Shown piece by piece: positions 1 through 13,115 of a DNA stretch of 64,000 bases (positions are counted from its first letter, which is position 1; each line of letters opens with the position of its first letter). The notes below the pieces were generated by a model. The model worked only from the letters and a program-made list of their open reading frames with translations, was not told the DNA's origin and did no database searches. This DNA is from Gorsachius magnificus (Eukaryota > Chordata > Aves > Pelecaniformes > Ardeidae), in the NCBI GenBank assembly GCA_034008185.1, contig CM067082.1, positions 153,471,395 to 153,535,394 on the forward strand, in the 5' to 3' direction. Position numbers and translations under genes: made by a program.

Positions 1-495
1 GTTATTACCATAAGGTATTTCTGCTGGGCAAGACCTGTCAGCAGCTATAAATCCAGTAGTTTTGGTGAGCAGAAGATGCTAGCAGATGAGCTGGTGTAGC
101 TGACTTCCAGGGCTTTACCCTACTTGATGCTAGATAAAATAAGTGGAAACAAAATTTGGCAAGCTGTTCTACTCTATTTTTATTATTATTACTACTGTTT
201 TTTAAACTGCTGTGCCTTCATATTGTCCCCCAGTGCATAATGCTTTCTTGACAAGGAAGGCCACCATCAGGGTACCTCAAAGGGGCTACCTAGTTTCTAG
301 GCAGGTGTTGCTCTGAAAGCTGTATTTTCTAATCTGTAACTTATGGATGGGGATGTTGGAACCCCCCCAAATTAAGTCATTCCTCTCCAGGCTAAGGTTT
401 CCAGTGTATAGTATTGGGGGAAAAGAATGTTGGATCACATTCTTTCCTCCATAAAATGAATAATTGAGTTTAAAATTTTGGAAGAATTCCATGGG
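1..495. other. Non-coding, no feature recognised
   Basis: AT-rich unique-looking sequence before the large CR1 copy. It has short homopolymer runs (TTATTATTATTA near 178-190) and no exon-like reading frame. Confidence 0.6.
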
Positions 496-2589
496 CTAAG
501 GCTCTTGAAGGTAGGGGAGTCCAAGAGAGCTGGCTGCTGTTTAAGCAGCACTTCTTCCATGCTCAGGTTTGATGCATCCTCATGAGTAGGAAATCAAGTA
601 AACAAGGCAGGAGGCCTTCATGGATGACCAAGGAGCTTCTAATAAAACTCAAAGAAAAGAGAAAGCTCTATGGAATGTGGAAAGAGGGTCAGGCCACTTG
701 GGAGGCATACAGGAATGCTGCCAGAGCATGCAGGGAAGCAACTAGAAAGGCCAAGGTCCACCTGGAACTAAGTCTGGCAAATGATATCAAGGATAACAAG
801 AAGGGCTTCTTCAAGTACATCAGCAGCAAACAGAAGACTGGGGAAATGTGGGACCGCTGCTGAACGAAATGGGCGCCCTGGTGACAGAAGATACAGAGAA
901 GGTGGATGCCTTCTTTGCTTCAGTCTTCACTGCCAAGGCTGGCCCTCAGGCTTCCCAGTCCTTGGAGGTAAGCGAGCAAGCCTGGAGAAAGGATGACCTC
1001 CCCTCAGTTGTGGTGGATCAGGTTAGGGATCTTTTAAGTAAGCTGGATGCCCACAAATCCATGGGTCCCAATGGAATGCACCTGTGAGTGCTGAAGGAGC
1101 TGGCAGATGTCATTGCTGAGCCACTCTCCGTCATCTATGGAAGGTCCTGGAGAACAGGAGAGGTGCCTGAGGACTGGAGGATAGCCAATGTCACTCCAGT
1201 CTTCAAAAAGGGCAAGAAGGAAGACCCAGGGAACTACAGGCTCGTTAGTCTCTCCTCTGTCCCCAGAAAGGTGGTGGAATAACTTACTCTGGGTGTTTTC
1301 TCCAAGCAAGTGGAGGAAAAGAAGATTATCAGGAGTATCCAGCATGGATTCACCAAGGGGAAATCATGCCTAACCAGGCTGATAGCATTCTACGATGGCA
1401 TGACCAGCTGGGTAGATGAGGGGAGAGCAGTGGATGTTGCCTACCTTGACTTCAGCAAGGCTTTTGACACTGTCTCCCGTAACATCCTCATAGGGAAGCT
1501 TAAGAAGTGTGGGTTGGATGAGTGGACAGTGAGGTGGATTGGGAACTGGCTGAATGGCAGGGCTCAGAGGGTTCTGATCAGTGGGGCAGGGTCTAGTTGG
1601 AGGCCAGTAGCTAGTGGAGTTCTCCAGGGCTCAGTACTCAGTCTGGTCTTGTTCAACTTGTTCATCAATGACCTGGACGAGGGGACAGAGTGTATCCTCA
1701 GCAAGTTTGCTGATGACACAAAACTGGGAGGAGTGGCTGATACACCGGAAGGCTGTGCTGCCATTCAGTGGGACCTGGACAGGCTGGAGAGTTGGGCAGA
1801 GAGGAACATGATGAAGTTCAACAAGGGCAAATGTAGAGTGCTGTACCTGGGGAGGTCAAACCCCATGCACCAGTACAGGCTGGGGGCTGACCTGCTGTAA
1901 AGCAGCTCTGCCAAGAGGGACCTGGGAGTCCTGGTGGATGACAAGCTGACCACGAGCCAGCAGGGTGCCCTTGTTGCCAAGAAGGCCAATGGTATCCTGG
2001 GGTGCATTAAGAGGAGTGTGGCCAGCAGGGTGAGGGAGGTTCTCCTCCCCCTCTACTCTCTCCTGGTGAGACCCCACCTGGAGTACTGTGTCCAGTTCTG
2101 GGCTCCCCAGCTCAAGAAGGATGAGGAACTCCTAGAGAGAGTCCAGAGGGGGGCATCAAAGATGATGAGGGGACTGGAGCATCTCCCCTATGAGGAAAGG
2201 CTGAGGGAGCTGGGCTTGTTTAGCCTGAAGAAAAGACTGAGAGTGGACCTCATCAACACATACAAATATCTTAAGGGTGGATGTCACAAGGATGGAGCCA
2301 GACTCTTCTCAGTGGTGCCCAGTGACAGGACAAGGGGCAATGGGCACAAACTGAAGCAGAAGAGGTTTCAGTTGAATGTGAGGAAGAACTTCTTTACTCT
2401 GAGGGTGCCTGAGCCCTGGAACAGGCTGCCCAGGGGGGCTGTGGAGTCTCCTTCTTTGGAGATATTCAAACCCTGCCTGGACGAAGTCCTCTGCAACATG
2501 CTTTAGGTGAACCTGCTTTAGCAGGAGGGTTGGACTAGATGATCTCCCGAGGTCCCTTCCACCCCTTGTGAGTGATTCTGGGATTCTGT
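496..2589 (+). mobile_element. CR1 LINE, 5'-truncated copy with most of the second reading frame and its 3' end
   Basis: This non-LTR retrotransposon copy runs from late in the second open frame (before the reverse transcriptase) to its 3' terminus. The diagnostic CR1 3' end is present: TTGGACTAGATGATCTCC at 2531-2548, then GAGGTCCCTTCC and two ATTCTG-type end repeats up to about 2589. CR1 lacks a poly-A tail and ends in short ATTCTATR-like repeats, as here. The left boundary is approximate and was judged from CR1-like text beginning near 496. It is the longest mobile element in the window, in the same orientation as the MAP3K gene and about 11 kb upstream of the putative start exon. Confidence 0.92.
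582..2506 (+). pseudogene. Decayed CR1 ORF2 (reverse transcriptase), several stops and frameshifts
   Basis: The frame encodes the reverse transcriptase and C-terminal part of the CR1 ORF2 protein, which copies the element's RNA at a nicked genomic site. Recognisable pieces are the VPEDWRIANVTPVFKKG block (about 1165-1215), [12 protein letters not shown] (about 1439-1475), the catalytic FADD box at 1706-1717 and the downstream [19 protein letters not shown] block. Coding is broken at least five times: a frame change near 850-860, TGA at 1085, a TAA near 1279 with a frame change, TAA at 1898, and loss of any start or endonuclease domain. It is therefore a dead copy. The C-terminal tail ([20 protein letters not shown]) is well preserved up to the stop at 2504. 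Confidence 0.9.
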
Positions 2590-3189
2590 ATTTCAAACTT
2601 CATGATTCTTACTTTTGTCAACTTTTGACTTCTTCTTAACAAAAAAGGAAGTGTGGATTCTGATGTAATCATGTGACTTCAGGAACTGGGTACTTATGAA
2701 AAGCACCAAATCCTATGAGAGTTGGTAACGCTTATAGGGTCGTCCCATGGTCCAGCAGCTGAACTAGGAACAGAAGCAAAACCTTTGACTCCCAACTCAC
2801 TTTCCAGCATTTCCTCACCATCCCTTGGTGTCTGTCTTGTTGCAAGAGATCTAGAGTGTGTAGCTTTTGGTTTTTTTATGGCATGTGGGGTTTTTATAAT
2901 TTATATAGTAAAAGATTTTTTTTTCCTTACATGGTGAAATTTGCAGATCTGTGGTCCGGAGGCTTTCGGTTGCTCTTTGGATTATTTATGAGGATGGTCC
3001 CATGTAGAAACCTTGCATATTGGTGCATACTTGGCTTGAACACACTTTAGAGATGGTGGAGTTGTGCAGCTGCTGGACCTTTCTCTGCATGAATGCACTT
3101 CTTCTGCATTTTAAAATGAAGGGCCTTGCTGCTGCTAGTGGCATGAAGTAATGCCAATGCAAATTGCAATGTGAATGTTCAGTACTTAA
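2590..3189. other. Spacer between two CR1 copies, nothing recognised
   Basis: Unique-looking non-coding sequence with T runs near 2865-2930. No splice-bounded open frame was seen. Confidence 0.6.
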
Positions 3190-3518
3190 GAGGGCTTATA
3201 AGAAAGATGGGGACAGTTATTTTAGTAGGGCCTGTTCTATAGGACAAGGGGTCATGGTTTTAAACTAAAAGAGGGTAGGTTCAGACTGGATTTAAGGAAG
3301 AATTTTTTTTACAATGAGGGTGGTGAAACACTGAAACAGATTGCCCAGAAAGGTGGTAGATGCCCCATCCCTGGAAACATTCAAGGTCAGGTTGGATGGG
3401 GCTCTGAGCAACCTGATCCTGTTGGAGATGTCCCCTGAAAGGGGGTTGGACTAGATGATCTTTAAAGGTCCCTTCCAACCCAAACTATACTATTCTGTTT
3501 TATTCTATCCTGTACTAT
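3190..3518 (+). mobile_element. CR1 LINE 3' fragment
   Basis: This is a second, shorter CR1 copy in the + orientation. It contains the end of ORF2 in decayed form (a run of A/T near 3300 interrupts it), the TTGGACTAGATGATCTTTAA box at 3448-3467, CCTTCCAACCC, and the terminal ATTCTGTTTTATTCTAT repeats. It lies 600 bp after the large copy but belongs to a different CR1 subfamily, since its 3' text differs. It resembles the copy at 36278-36637, which is in the opposite orientation. Confidence 0.88.
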
Positions 3519-4027
3519 TGAAGCTGCATTGGATTATCTTTTCCCCAAACCCTTTGGTTCCTTGCATTTCCCTTTCTGGGGCGGTTGGGGGTTTTTTTGA
3601 CCTGTCTTCTGACAGTCTGTTGCAGGAGGCTTGACGGAGGGCATGCTTCTGTCTGTTCTCTTGCCAACCTGCTTTCTGCAAAAAAGTAAATTGAGTGCCT
3701 TTCTGTGTTGGACAGGTCCAGGCTTGAGCACTCAGAGAAGCCCAAGTACTCTGCTAACACAGAAACAAGGTTCCTGCACTGCTTGTGGCTGCTGGGGCAG
3801 GAATTAGGGGGCTCGCTTGGGTGCCTTGGAGCTCACTGAAGCCGAAAGCCAGGCAAATGCAAGTCCTCCTTTGCTTAACTCTCCTTGGGTGAGTCCTGTT
3901 AGCGTGAGTGAAATAACAGCTGGGAAATGAAATGTCTTCAGAGGGCAATGCTCTCCCAACATAAGCAGGCAAGCAAAGCCAGCATGTTTCTTTACAACGT
4001 GGGAGATATTTATCCTGTGACTAAGCA

Positions 4028-4108
4028 TAAAAGTTAAGAGATGGAAAAGGTCCTATTAGATCATCTCGTCCACCTCCCTGCTGGCATGCAATTTTTCTCC
4101 CTGGAGTA
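4028..4108 (-). mobile_element. CR1 LINE 3' scrap, diverged
   Basis: AGAGATGGAAAAGGTCCTAT is followed by TAGATCATCTCGTCCACCTC and a TGCTGGCATGCAATTTTTCTC stretch cut short here. This is the reverse-complement 3' end layout of an older CR1 subfamily. It is heavily decayed and short, so both boundaries are approximate. Confidence 0.5.
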
Positions 4109-7100
4109 TATGTATTAGCAGGCTGTTGGGCTGACAGGAGTAGTTTACTCAGAGTATGGTGGGAGAGCAGCAGCCAGCCTGTGCAGGTGAGGAGTTCTGC
4201 GTGCACGTGACTCAACTTGCACGTGCACAAGTTGCTTGCAGCAACAGGATTTTGTACTAAAAGGGCCAAAAGCTCTTAGACTCGACATTCTTTGCATGCT
4301 TGGAGCCTTCCCATTGACTTGCTGGGATTCAGTTTGTGCAGGCGTCAGCTTGTCTCTTTTAACGGTCTAGGAATAAGCTAATTTTACTTTATATTTATGA
4401 TGGAGTAGGTGGTTTGAAAACTAATAATAATGGGGGGGGGAAATTAGAAACCTTTTGGTAAGGAGAGGTCAGCCAGCTAGACATCTGCACAGCTGGCCTG
4501 GGCTCTGTTGGCCATGATCTATGACAGTGGAGTGTGAAGACTCCCAGAGGAGGTGTCAGAAAGGTGCAGGTGGAAATGCTATTCCTATGACAAACAGATT
4601 GGTGCTGGAGTTTCAGGCCTGAGCTTGGGGACCATCAACACTGCTTCGTTTATTACTCCTCAGTAACCATAGCACAGCCTCATGCACATGTACTTTTTAG
4701 TCCCTGATTTAATTTGCAGCTCAGAGCACTTAGCATCTCCCAGATTAAAATTGCTGAGTATTGAGTATAAAGGGATGGATTCTGTCCTCAACTAATTCAG
4801 GAAAGAACTAGAGCATGTGCAGAACACAGGTAGGGGATGGGAGCAGAAATTTCATATCTAGGCATGTGCTGAACTGCCTTCTCACATTGAGACTGTGTTG
4901 GCTTTTGCATTTAGGATTGCTCCAAAGGTGTCTCTTGGCCAATGCCAGCATGAAATCAATATTTAGGATTGGAGACCAGGACCGTTCTGTAGTGCAGGTG
5001 AGCGACCAAGCCTGCTCTGCCATCAGTGAGATGTCTTTGCTGGTGGCACCATGTTGAGCCCCTGGGGCTGCGCTGTAGCCTCATGATGTGTTTCCTGACA
5101 CTACGGTGCATTTTGTTATGGAGGTGCTGGAGATGTTATGGGACATATCTTGGCTAAGTGATTGCTCTGTTAAAGTGGGAGAAACTTTCCCCTAGATCTG
5201 TGGAGGGTAGGAGCTGGGTATTCCATGGTACAGACCGTGTCCCTGTCACCAGTGGTCTTTCTCTTTGCATGTTCTCTGGAAGCAACAGTATCGCAGATGA
5301 TGTTTTCCAGGAAAACTTCCAACACTTTTAAATGAGCTTTGTCATGAGCTTCACACCCCTTCCCTCAACCAGGTGTCTTCTAGGGAGGAAGGAGCTGGAG
5401 TGGGACACAGTGCATGCAGGGAGCAAATCTGCCTTATTTAATTTAGAGAAAATTTGGTCTAAAGATGTAAAATGCAATTGCAAACACTGTCTGGACACTG
5501 CCTCTCCTCATCAATTAGTGGCATTAAATGCTCAGCAGGGAGGATTAATTAGAAAACTGAAATCTTTCCATTGTGACAGCCTTCTGGTTTCCATTGAAAT
5601 GCAGCTGAAGAACTGGAAAGGCTTCTGTATTTTGTTTTGATACGCAGGCATATGTTTCTTTCCATCCTGGAAATTAATTCTGTCTGTAACAGGGCCGTGG
5701 GAATCAATACTGAGTTGAACTGTATTTCTCCAGAGCTTTCTTCTAAAAGTAGTTGACTGTTTCCCCACTGTGCCTAATAAGTGACCTGATTTTTGGAGCA
5801 GCTGAGCAACTGCTGCTCTGATGGTCTTCCAGTTCAGAGGTGTTGTGCAGCTCCCTTGAAGGTGCAGGGTTGGTCCATGGTCTCTTGAGGGTGATGGGCT
5901 TCTCTCTTCTGAAGGCTTTCATCCTCTGAGATGGCTGAGAAGCCCCACAGCCTTCTGCTGCCTGTTACTTTCCATTGCACTACACCAGGTTGGACGCCAT
6001 ACGAAAGGAAATAATTACTCATCAGTCTGCCTCCCTTGCAGACTGCTCTTGGCCTTGGTGAGTTGTCATGATCAGCCTTACACTTGGCAATGCCCTAAGC
6101 TGGATTTAGAGGCAAGATCTGCCTTTTCCTCAGTTTCCTTATCTTTTCTTCCCCCCACCAGGCTCTGGGAATGAAGGAGAACCAGCACAGCAGCTGCAAC
6201 CTGCTGCCTTGCACTGGGGGAGCAGGTTGCCAACAGGATGGCTGTGGGTGGCACAGGTTGGGCAACTCAAGGTTGCTTCTTTGGAAGAAGCTGCCTCTTA
6301 TGTGCTGCAGCAAGCAACGGCCTACGTGCAGGCTCTGCAGAGACACAACCATGTGAAAATTGGATGGTGAGGGGCTGGCAGGAGAGGCAGGGCAGAGCCG
6401 GGAGGTCCTGAGCATGTTGAGCCTTGGACAATACATATGTCCCACAGACCTGTAAGGTTGTGTGAGCATATGGCCATGTGTTGTCCAGCCTGGTTCCTAC
6501 ACTGTTGATGGCTCACTTCTTGTCATGTTTAATCACACATAAAGGCAAGTGTACTTAAGTTCATGTGATACTACAAGTCAAGAGGACAAGGAGAACAAAA
6601 CCTCTATGAAAGCTGACCCACGTGTTTGTTTCATAACCCTATCACCATGCCACTGATGGCATGCACAAACCGGCAGCTTCTGGAGACGGCAGTGTCCTGG
6701 GGCCATGCAGAAACATGGTGCTTCTGCCCAAAACCACAAGATGTCTTCTAATCTTTGCTTACCACCAAGTGCTCATGAAACTCAGCTTCCTCCTGGGCTA
6801 ATCTTGATCCAGAATTGCATGGCAGAAGTGGTGTGAGCAAGGAGAGGACCTTGCAAATTCTGCAGTGGCTCTTGAGAGCTGATCCTCAGGTCCTGGTCTC
6901 CCCATGTGCTGTGGAGCTCCTGCTTCTTGCCTGTGAGGAAGGAGCAAAATAACTGGGTAGCTGCTGAGAGAGCAGAAAGTGGTCAATTAGTACTCATCCC
7001 TCAGCTTCGCAGTCGATTGGAAAGTCATGTTGTGATCAATCAAATCTAGATGAGCTGCAGGGGTGAGGCTGTGGCTCGTTAAAGAGGAAGCTGTGCTGTG

Positions 7101-8473
7101 GGATGGCTGTGAGAGGAACTATTGATCGCAGCCAGTTGAGGGTAAATGGTGGTATACAAAGGCTGGTAGGACTACTTGTAGGAGATGCATGCATTATCCT
7201 GTATGCTGTCAGCGGGATGTTGCAAGTGAGATAAAGTGGGTCAGCTAGAAGGTGGGATGAGCATGGAAGATGGCACAAGGGCTTAAAAGCCCTGATACTG
7301 CCATGAGGTCTTGCTGCCCACTTAGGGGATGGGATGGACCTCCCTCCTTCCCAGTCCAAAGCTTGGTCATTCAGTGTTAACCTCCCCATTAGAGGATGTT
7401 GGACCAGTCATTGAGTTTGTGATGCTTTTGATACTCTAGAGGTCAAAGCCACAGAGGCAGGGTTGGTTCCTGCCTATGGTTATCCTTGGGGAGAACTGAG
7501 TGACCCAGTCCCTGGCATAGGTGCCCACTGCCAGGCCAGGTTCTCCGTTGCACAATGTTGGCTTTGCAGCTCTTTGGCATAAAGCTTCTTTTGTGGAGAC
7601 TCTTCATTTCTGATGCTGGATAGCAGATTGCTGCTGCGCAGATGCTTTTCTCCCAATTGCTTTTGCCAGGAAAGAGTTTGCTCTGAGACAAATGATTTTC
7701 TGAGAGCATATTTCATCTGAAGGTCTTAGTATCTATTCCTCCTTTCTGGTTTCTGCTCCTTCCTTCCCCCCCCGGGACATAGAAAAGATACTTAAAGCCT
7801 TCCTTTCCAGATATGCTTTCTTGTTTTAATTCCCCCCCCAAACTCTTCAGTCATTTGAGGGAAACACAAAAAAAGCCATGAAAACCTTCAGGAAGAAGAA
7901 ATTATACTTCTCTTCTGCATTGGCTTTTATTTTCTATACAGAAATAGATCTTGCCCTTTGCTGTGTTCATTTATGGGGGTATGTTCATTGAGATCAGAGG
8001 GTTTCTCTCTGTTCTATAAGCACACAGATAACTATCAAAGGACAGTGTTTTGCCCTGTAAAAGGTGAAACGATGCAGAAAAGTGCTAACCTCTAGCTGCA
8101 GACCTTCATCCTCAGGAAGCAGGGATGTGTGTTTAAATCATTCTAGCTGAGCTGGCTTCTGGGGAGATGAACTTAGCTGGGTTGCAGGGGATAAGGATCC
8201 TTTAGACTTGGTCCCTTCAGTGCCTGATTTAAAAATTTGCATTTAGGCCCAGTGTATGGTGGCATTGAGGGTGGGCTTTGGGGTATAATCAGGGTGTCTG
8301 CAAATTGGTTCGGTTCTGCCAGTTGCTGGAGGAGGCAGCTCCTCTGTAACGAGTGCGTGTTCAGTAGAGACGCAGTTCTGTGCTGTGCAGACCTTGATGC
8401 AAGTAAAAAAAAAAAACACCAGTGGGGACCACGTGTGTTCTCTGGAAATTTGATTTGCTTGACTTGTCTGTTA

Positions 8474-8511
8474 TGTGTGTGTGCATATTATATATGTACA
8501 CACACACGCAT
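8474..8511. repeat. (TG)n-(CA)n microsatellite with inverted halves
   Basis: TGTGTGTGTGCATATTATAT followed by ATGTACACACACACGCA forms a TG run and a CA run around an AT-rich centre. The halves are inverted and could fold as a hairpin. Confidence 0.85.
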
Positions 8512-8856
8512 TAACTCTGACCTGATAGGGCTGTGTTGTCTGGCTTTTGTTGATGGAAGAGTCTTTCTAATCCTTTTGCTTGGCTTCCTTGTTTTATGGA
8601 AGTTTGAGTTCTGTGTGCAAAGTCACATATGCCAGCATAAATTACTGATTATTCCACTGAATTTGGTAAAAGGATTATTACTGTAAAGCAAGAAAAGAAA
8701 CTAACAGGAAAAGAAAAAAAAACTTACTGGGGTTGTTGTCTGTAACATCTCATTTACGTAGTGACTTGTGGGAAGAGGAAGGGTTGAGAGGGGAGAGGTT
8801 TTAAGATCTCAATGGCTGTTTTAAAGTGCTGTCATGGAAGTTAAAGCAGGAGTCAT

Positions 8857-8915
8857 CTACGTAGACATGCTGGAATTCTGTGTAGACTACATATTCTATG
8901 TAGATATGCTGGAAT
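8857..8915. repeat. Short imperfect direct repeat (20 nt, two units)
   Basis: CTACGTAGACATGCTGGAAT at 8857-8876 and CTATGTAGATATGCTGGAAT at 8896-8915 differ at two positions, both C-to-T transitions. A partial third unit (TGTAGACTAC) lies between them. Confidence 0.8.
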
Positions 8916-11900
8916 CAACAGGATGGCTCAGATTTTTCTTCAGGAGCAGATGTTGAATACAGCTGCATTGGCTGGGTCACTGCCTAAAGGTATTCTCCGT
9001 CCTGCATGATGGCTCTTAATCACAGATCTCTTCTCCCAGCAGTTATGAAAAAGACTTAGAGCAGTTTTGGGGTGATGTGCCCAAAAATGGAGAGAAGAAA
9101 CATCAACTGACGCATGTTCACACAGAATTGCTTGTTGGGCTTCGTGCACTGTAGTTCCCAGAGCACTGGCTTGCTCCTTATGTGAGCTGTGGTGATGCAT
9201 GTTTGTCACTCCTTGCTTAGCAGCCTGATCAATGCATGCTCAGGAAAGGTTTTTTTTTCCTCCTCATCTTGGCTCATGCAGTTTGTCCCCTGAGCCTATT
9301 TGGGAGATATGCCTGTATACCTGGCCCAGTTACACAAGTGTCTGCAAAAAGTCTATCGCAGTTGCGTGCTCCTAAATGTAGATGCATGGTCCTAAATGGC
9401 TACTTTTTGGCTAACCCTCTGTGACACATCCTAACCTGAGCAGAAAAATTCTGTAAGAGTAGGGGCTTATGTGTCTGAAGTGTCACCAAAATTCAGCTAT
9501 TCTTTTGCGTAGCCCCTGAATAAGGATCCCATTTCTAGGGCAGCTTTGTGTGCACCAGGTCACATGTCCTACAGCATCTACAACAAAACCATAAGGCTGA
9601 GGTTGAGATGATCTGAGGAAACCTGTAATATTTCAACATTCTGTCTTTACATTTGAATCCATCTTTGCCAAGCCTGCAGGCTGTTTGACTGAGCTATCGG
9701 CATGCATACATTTGTATACTCAGCATTAAAACAATCTCACTTGCTTTGCTGTTTTTAACACTATCCCAGCCCTGGCCTCTGAAGCTTTTTGAAAATAACA
9801 TTTACAATAATATTTTTAACAGTTCCGTAGTATACAAAACTCCAGCGCCCTGGCAGAACTCCCGGAAACTTGCTGAAAGTTAATGTGGTCAACTCTTAAA
9901 AGGGAGAGATTTTTTCCACTTGACTCTTGCTTGTTAAACTCTCTAAGCCCAACATGTTGTTCCCTGCTGCTTGAAAAAACAAGGAAAGTCCCAATTTTAG
10001 CAATGCTAGTTTGAGTAGCTTTCCAGCTGAGCCATATTTCAGGGACAACTGTGGCTTTTTTTTATGGTTGTGTCCCTACACTTCAAACCAAAGTGTTAAG
10101 TGGTGCTCAGGGAGGAATAAGGTGCTGCTTTCCCTGGAAGCCTGGAGATGAGAAACTGCAGAGGGACATATCACTTGGAGTAGTGGCAAGACATCCAGAC
10201 CTGGAGGCAGTGTTTTATGTTGGATACTGAGCCTCTGTGGGGTAAGAACAGCCCTTTTGGGGTAAACAATGCTGTAAATCCCATCTCAAATCAATGGCAG
10301 GCTGCTGGTGACTCCAGCTTTCACTGCTGGACTGCACTCTTTAAGCTTTCCTAACCCCTATCCTACATCCTTCCTCCCAGTAAGTCTCTTCCAGTCACTT
10401 TTTTTGTCTTCTGCCACATTCAGGGAAAAATTGCTGCTTTTCATCCTCTCCCCCCCTGCTTTGCTTTCTGCAACTTAGAGATGCACAGAGGCTGGAGTCG
10501 TGTCTAGCAGGGCAGTACGTTGCTGTTGTCTCCCTTGAACCCAGTCTTGCCTAATCCCTTCCCAGCCAGGAGTATGGGGTGAAAAGCGAAGAACTGGGAT
10601 TAATTTTTAAAATGGTTTAATAACCTTGTACATAGCTCTTGCATGGATATTCCTACTCGGCACTCATGTAGCCATGATGATGTTGAGCCACTTTGGCTGC
10701 AAAGTTGAGTTCAGCTCAGTCAAATCAAAGCTGCTTTTATTCCAGATGAGAGCATCTACGCTGCACTTTCCTTGCAGGTTGAGTAACCTCCAGCAGACAG
10801 AAGCAGCCAAAGTCTCTTGCGTGTAAGATGCAAACCTGGGATGTGAGTTCTGCATCACCCCAGCATCTCTGGGAGATGACACTTTGAGCTCTTACTTTCA
10901 CTGCTAGGTAGGAGGCGTTTGTGCATGATGAGGTTAGCGGGGCAGTATTTTGTCGATTGATGATGGAGATTTACAGCAGAGGCTGGTTCTGCTGTGGGGA
11001 GCGGTGGAGTGCGAAGCGGGAGCCCTGTTTCAGATACCTGCTGGGTTGAGTTGTAAAATGCCAACACTTGAAGGCTCTGATCAGGGAGCTTAGTGGGAGG
11101 AGAAGGGGGATGCTGCTTTGAAGAGCATCAGAGTAGAAAAATTACTTTTCCTTTTTTTTTCTCTTATTTTTTCCTTTCCCCCCCTGTTTTTTTAAAGGAG
11201 ATAATAAAAGGGCAGAATTTGTACTAGAAACAGGAATTTGTCCTTCTGTAACAGGAAGCTGCTGGTATGTATTTTTGGGAAGCCACGGAAATCAACAGTG
11301 TTTGCTGTCCAATTTGAAGGCTGGCTGTCCTCAGGATTGAAGGGACCTGCTAAAATAGAAAACCTTTTTTCGCTTGTGTACACGTGGAGACTTCCCACTC
11401 TGTGTGCGGGGGCCTGCTTTGCTCATGAGAGCTGGCAGTGGGGTCTTGGGGGCTTGCTGTGGCAGAGGTGATGGAGAGGACCGCAGGGCAGGGCTCTGCC
11501 GATGGAAAGGTCACCTGTTTTTCCAGGGTTTGTTTGCCATGGTTCCTGTAGGTGCATGCTTTTGTAACTAGATATGGATTGCAAAGGTCTGGAAGGTCTC
11601 CAAAAAGCCATTAGAAAAGTCTGTTACACTGATGGGAGAGTTAACCTGGGCTAGCCCAGGAATTTAGGGTTAATCCAGGCTATCTGCAGGTGGCCCTTGG
11701 TGCAAGCTCTGCACGCAGCTTAATTGCTGGAAGTGTCGCACCAATTTTGAAAGCAAAAGCAGTTGAAGGTTTGGGCTGTTTCCTGCTCTTGTCATAATCA
11801 GATGGAATTTTTACACTACTTTTTGGTGTTTTTCTGCTCTCTCTTGATCTACTTTTGTATAGACTGACCAGTTCCTTCTCAAGGTAGGATTTTAAACTTT

Positions 11901-13035
11901 TCCAGCCTGTTAGTTACTTCCTTGCCTCCTCCTTTGCCTTGAAAATGGATAGAGCAGAGTCCCCAGCAGCCGTGGGCTCTTAGGCTAAATGGTGGTGTCC
12001 TGAGAGGAAGCTGCAGCAGCAAAAGGAACGACGTACTTCAGGGCACATGTACGTCTCTGCCTCTGCTGCTTTCTTATCGCTTTCCCTTCCTGCTTGTCTC
12101 TCTCAAAATAGGCTGGATAAATATCCTTCTGCTTGCCAGCACCAAGGCGCCAGAGTTGCATAAAATCACTTTAATCCACGCTTGCGATCATTCCTGGTTC
12201 ATTTCAGGGTTTTTTAATTGTGTTTAAATTGATTTGACTGAGCTGGGAGATTTTCAAAGTGCCTTTTTCTACTGCTGCTGCCCAATCCATGATGTGTAAT
12301 GCTGCAGAATTCATGCCTGTGTCCTGGCACACACAGCTCTCGCTGACTTTGGGGCAATGCTGCCTGTAGTGACTGCAGGACAGGAATGTCTTACTCTCTC
12401 CGTGCAGGTCAGATGAAGTACATGGGATGTCTCTCCATTTACTCGTACTATCACACAGGGTTACAGCTGAGAAATCTGTGTGTAGCAATCAGCTAAAGTG
12501 GACTGGTCTCTGCTGATCACTTCTAACACATTGCATCTTGAGGTGGGTTTTACCTTCTCAGTCTAAACTGAGGTTTCCTACCAGTGAGCAGGACTGACTC
12601 CAGCAGGCTCAGGTTTACACTTCTAAGTTTCTTCGTGAGCAAAAAAAAACCCCACACCTTTGCTGGGCACAGAGCTTTGACTAAATGCAGCATGCCAGGT
12701 AACTGAACCTCCTTCTGCATTGGTTTTGGGCAAATTGGTGTATAGCCATGAGTACCACTTGGCAACGGGCAGGGACTCTAAAGGGCTATAGGGGCACAGC
12801 CTGCCAAGAGGGATGTATGGGGCATACGTTGCTGCTGAGAACTGCCCAGACTGAGTGTGGTTTTTTCCCATGCTGTCAGAGGAAGGCTGGTCCAGCCTTG
12901 AGGAACCTTGGCTGGATTTAGAAGGCCTAAATTTAGGTTTCTGCTTTGATACAGGCTGCTTCTGGGACTGACTTTTCATGTCGTGCTGTTGGTCTGTTCC
13001 CCAAGTGAGTGTTATTTCATAGGGATGTTGCAAAA

Positions 13036-13115
13036 TGTAATGTATTAAAGATGGTATTGCTTTAAGGTTACATTAAAAAATGAAACAACATTAAAGGTGT
13101 AATGTATTAAAGATG
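13036..13115. repeat. 18-nt perfect direct repeat, 62 bp apart
   Basis: TGTAATGTATTAAAGATG occurs at 13036-13053 and again at 13098-13115. Between them GGTTACATTAA gives a partial inverted match. The pair lies about 270 bp before the putative start exon. Confidence 0.85.

Noticed and set aside
6095..6469. 124-codon minus-strand frame upstream of the gene
   Set aside because: Pro/Ser/Cys-rich translation without any family resemblance; treated as non-coding.
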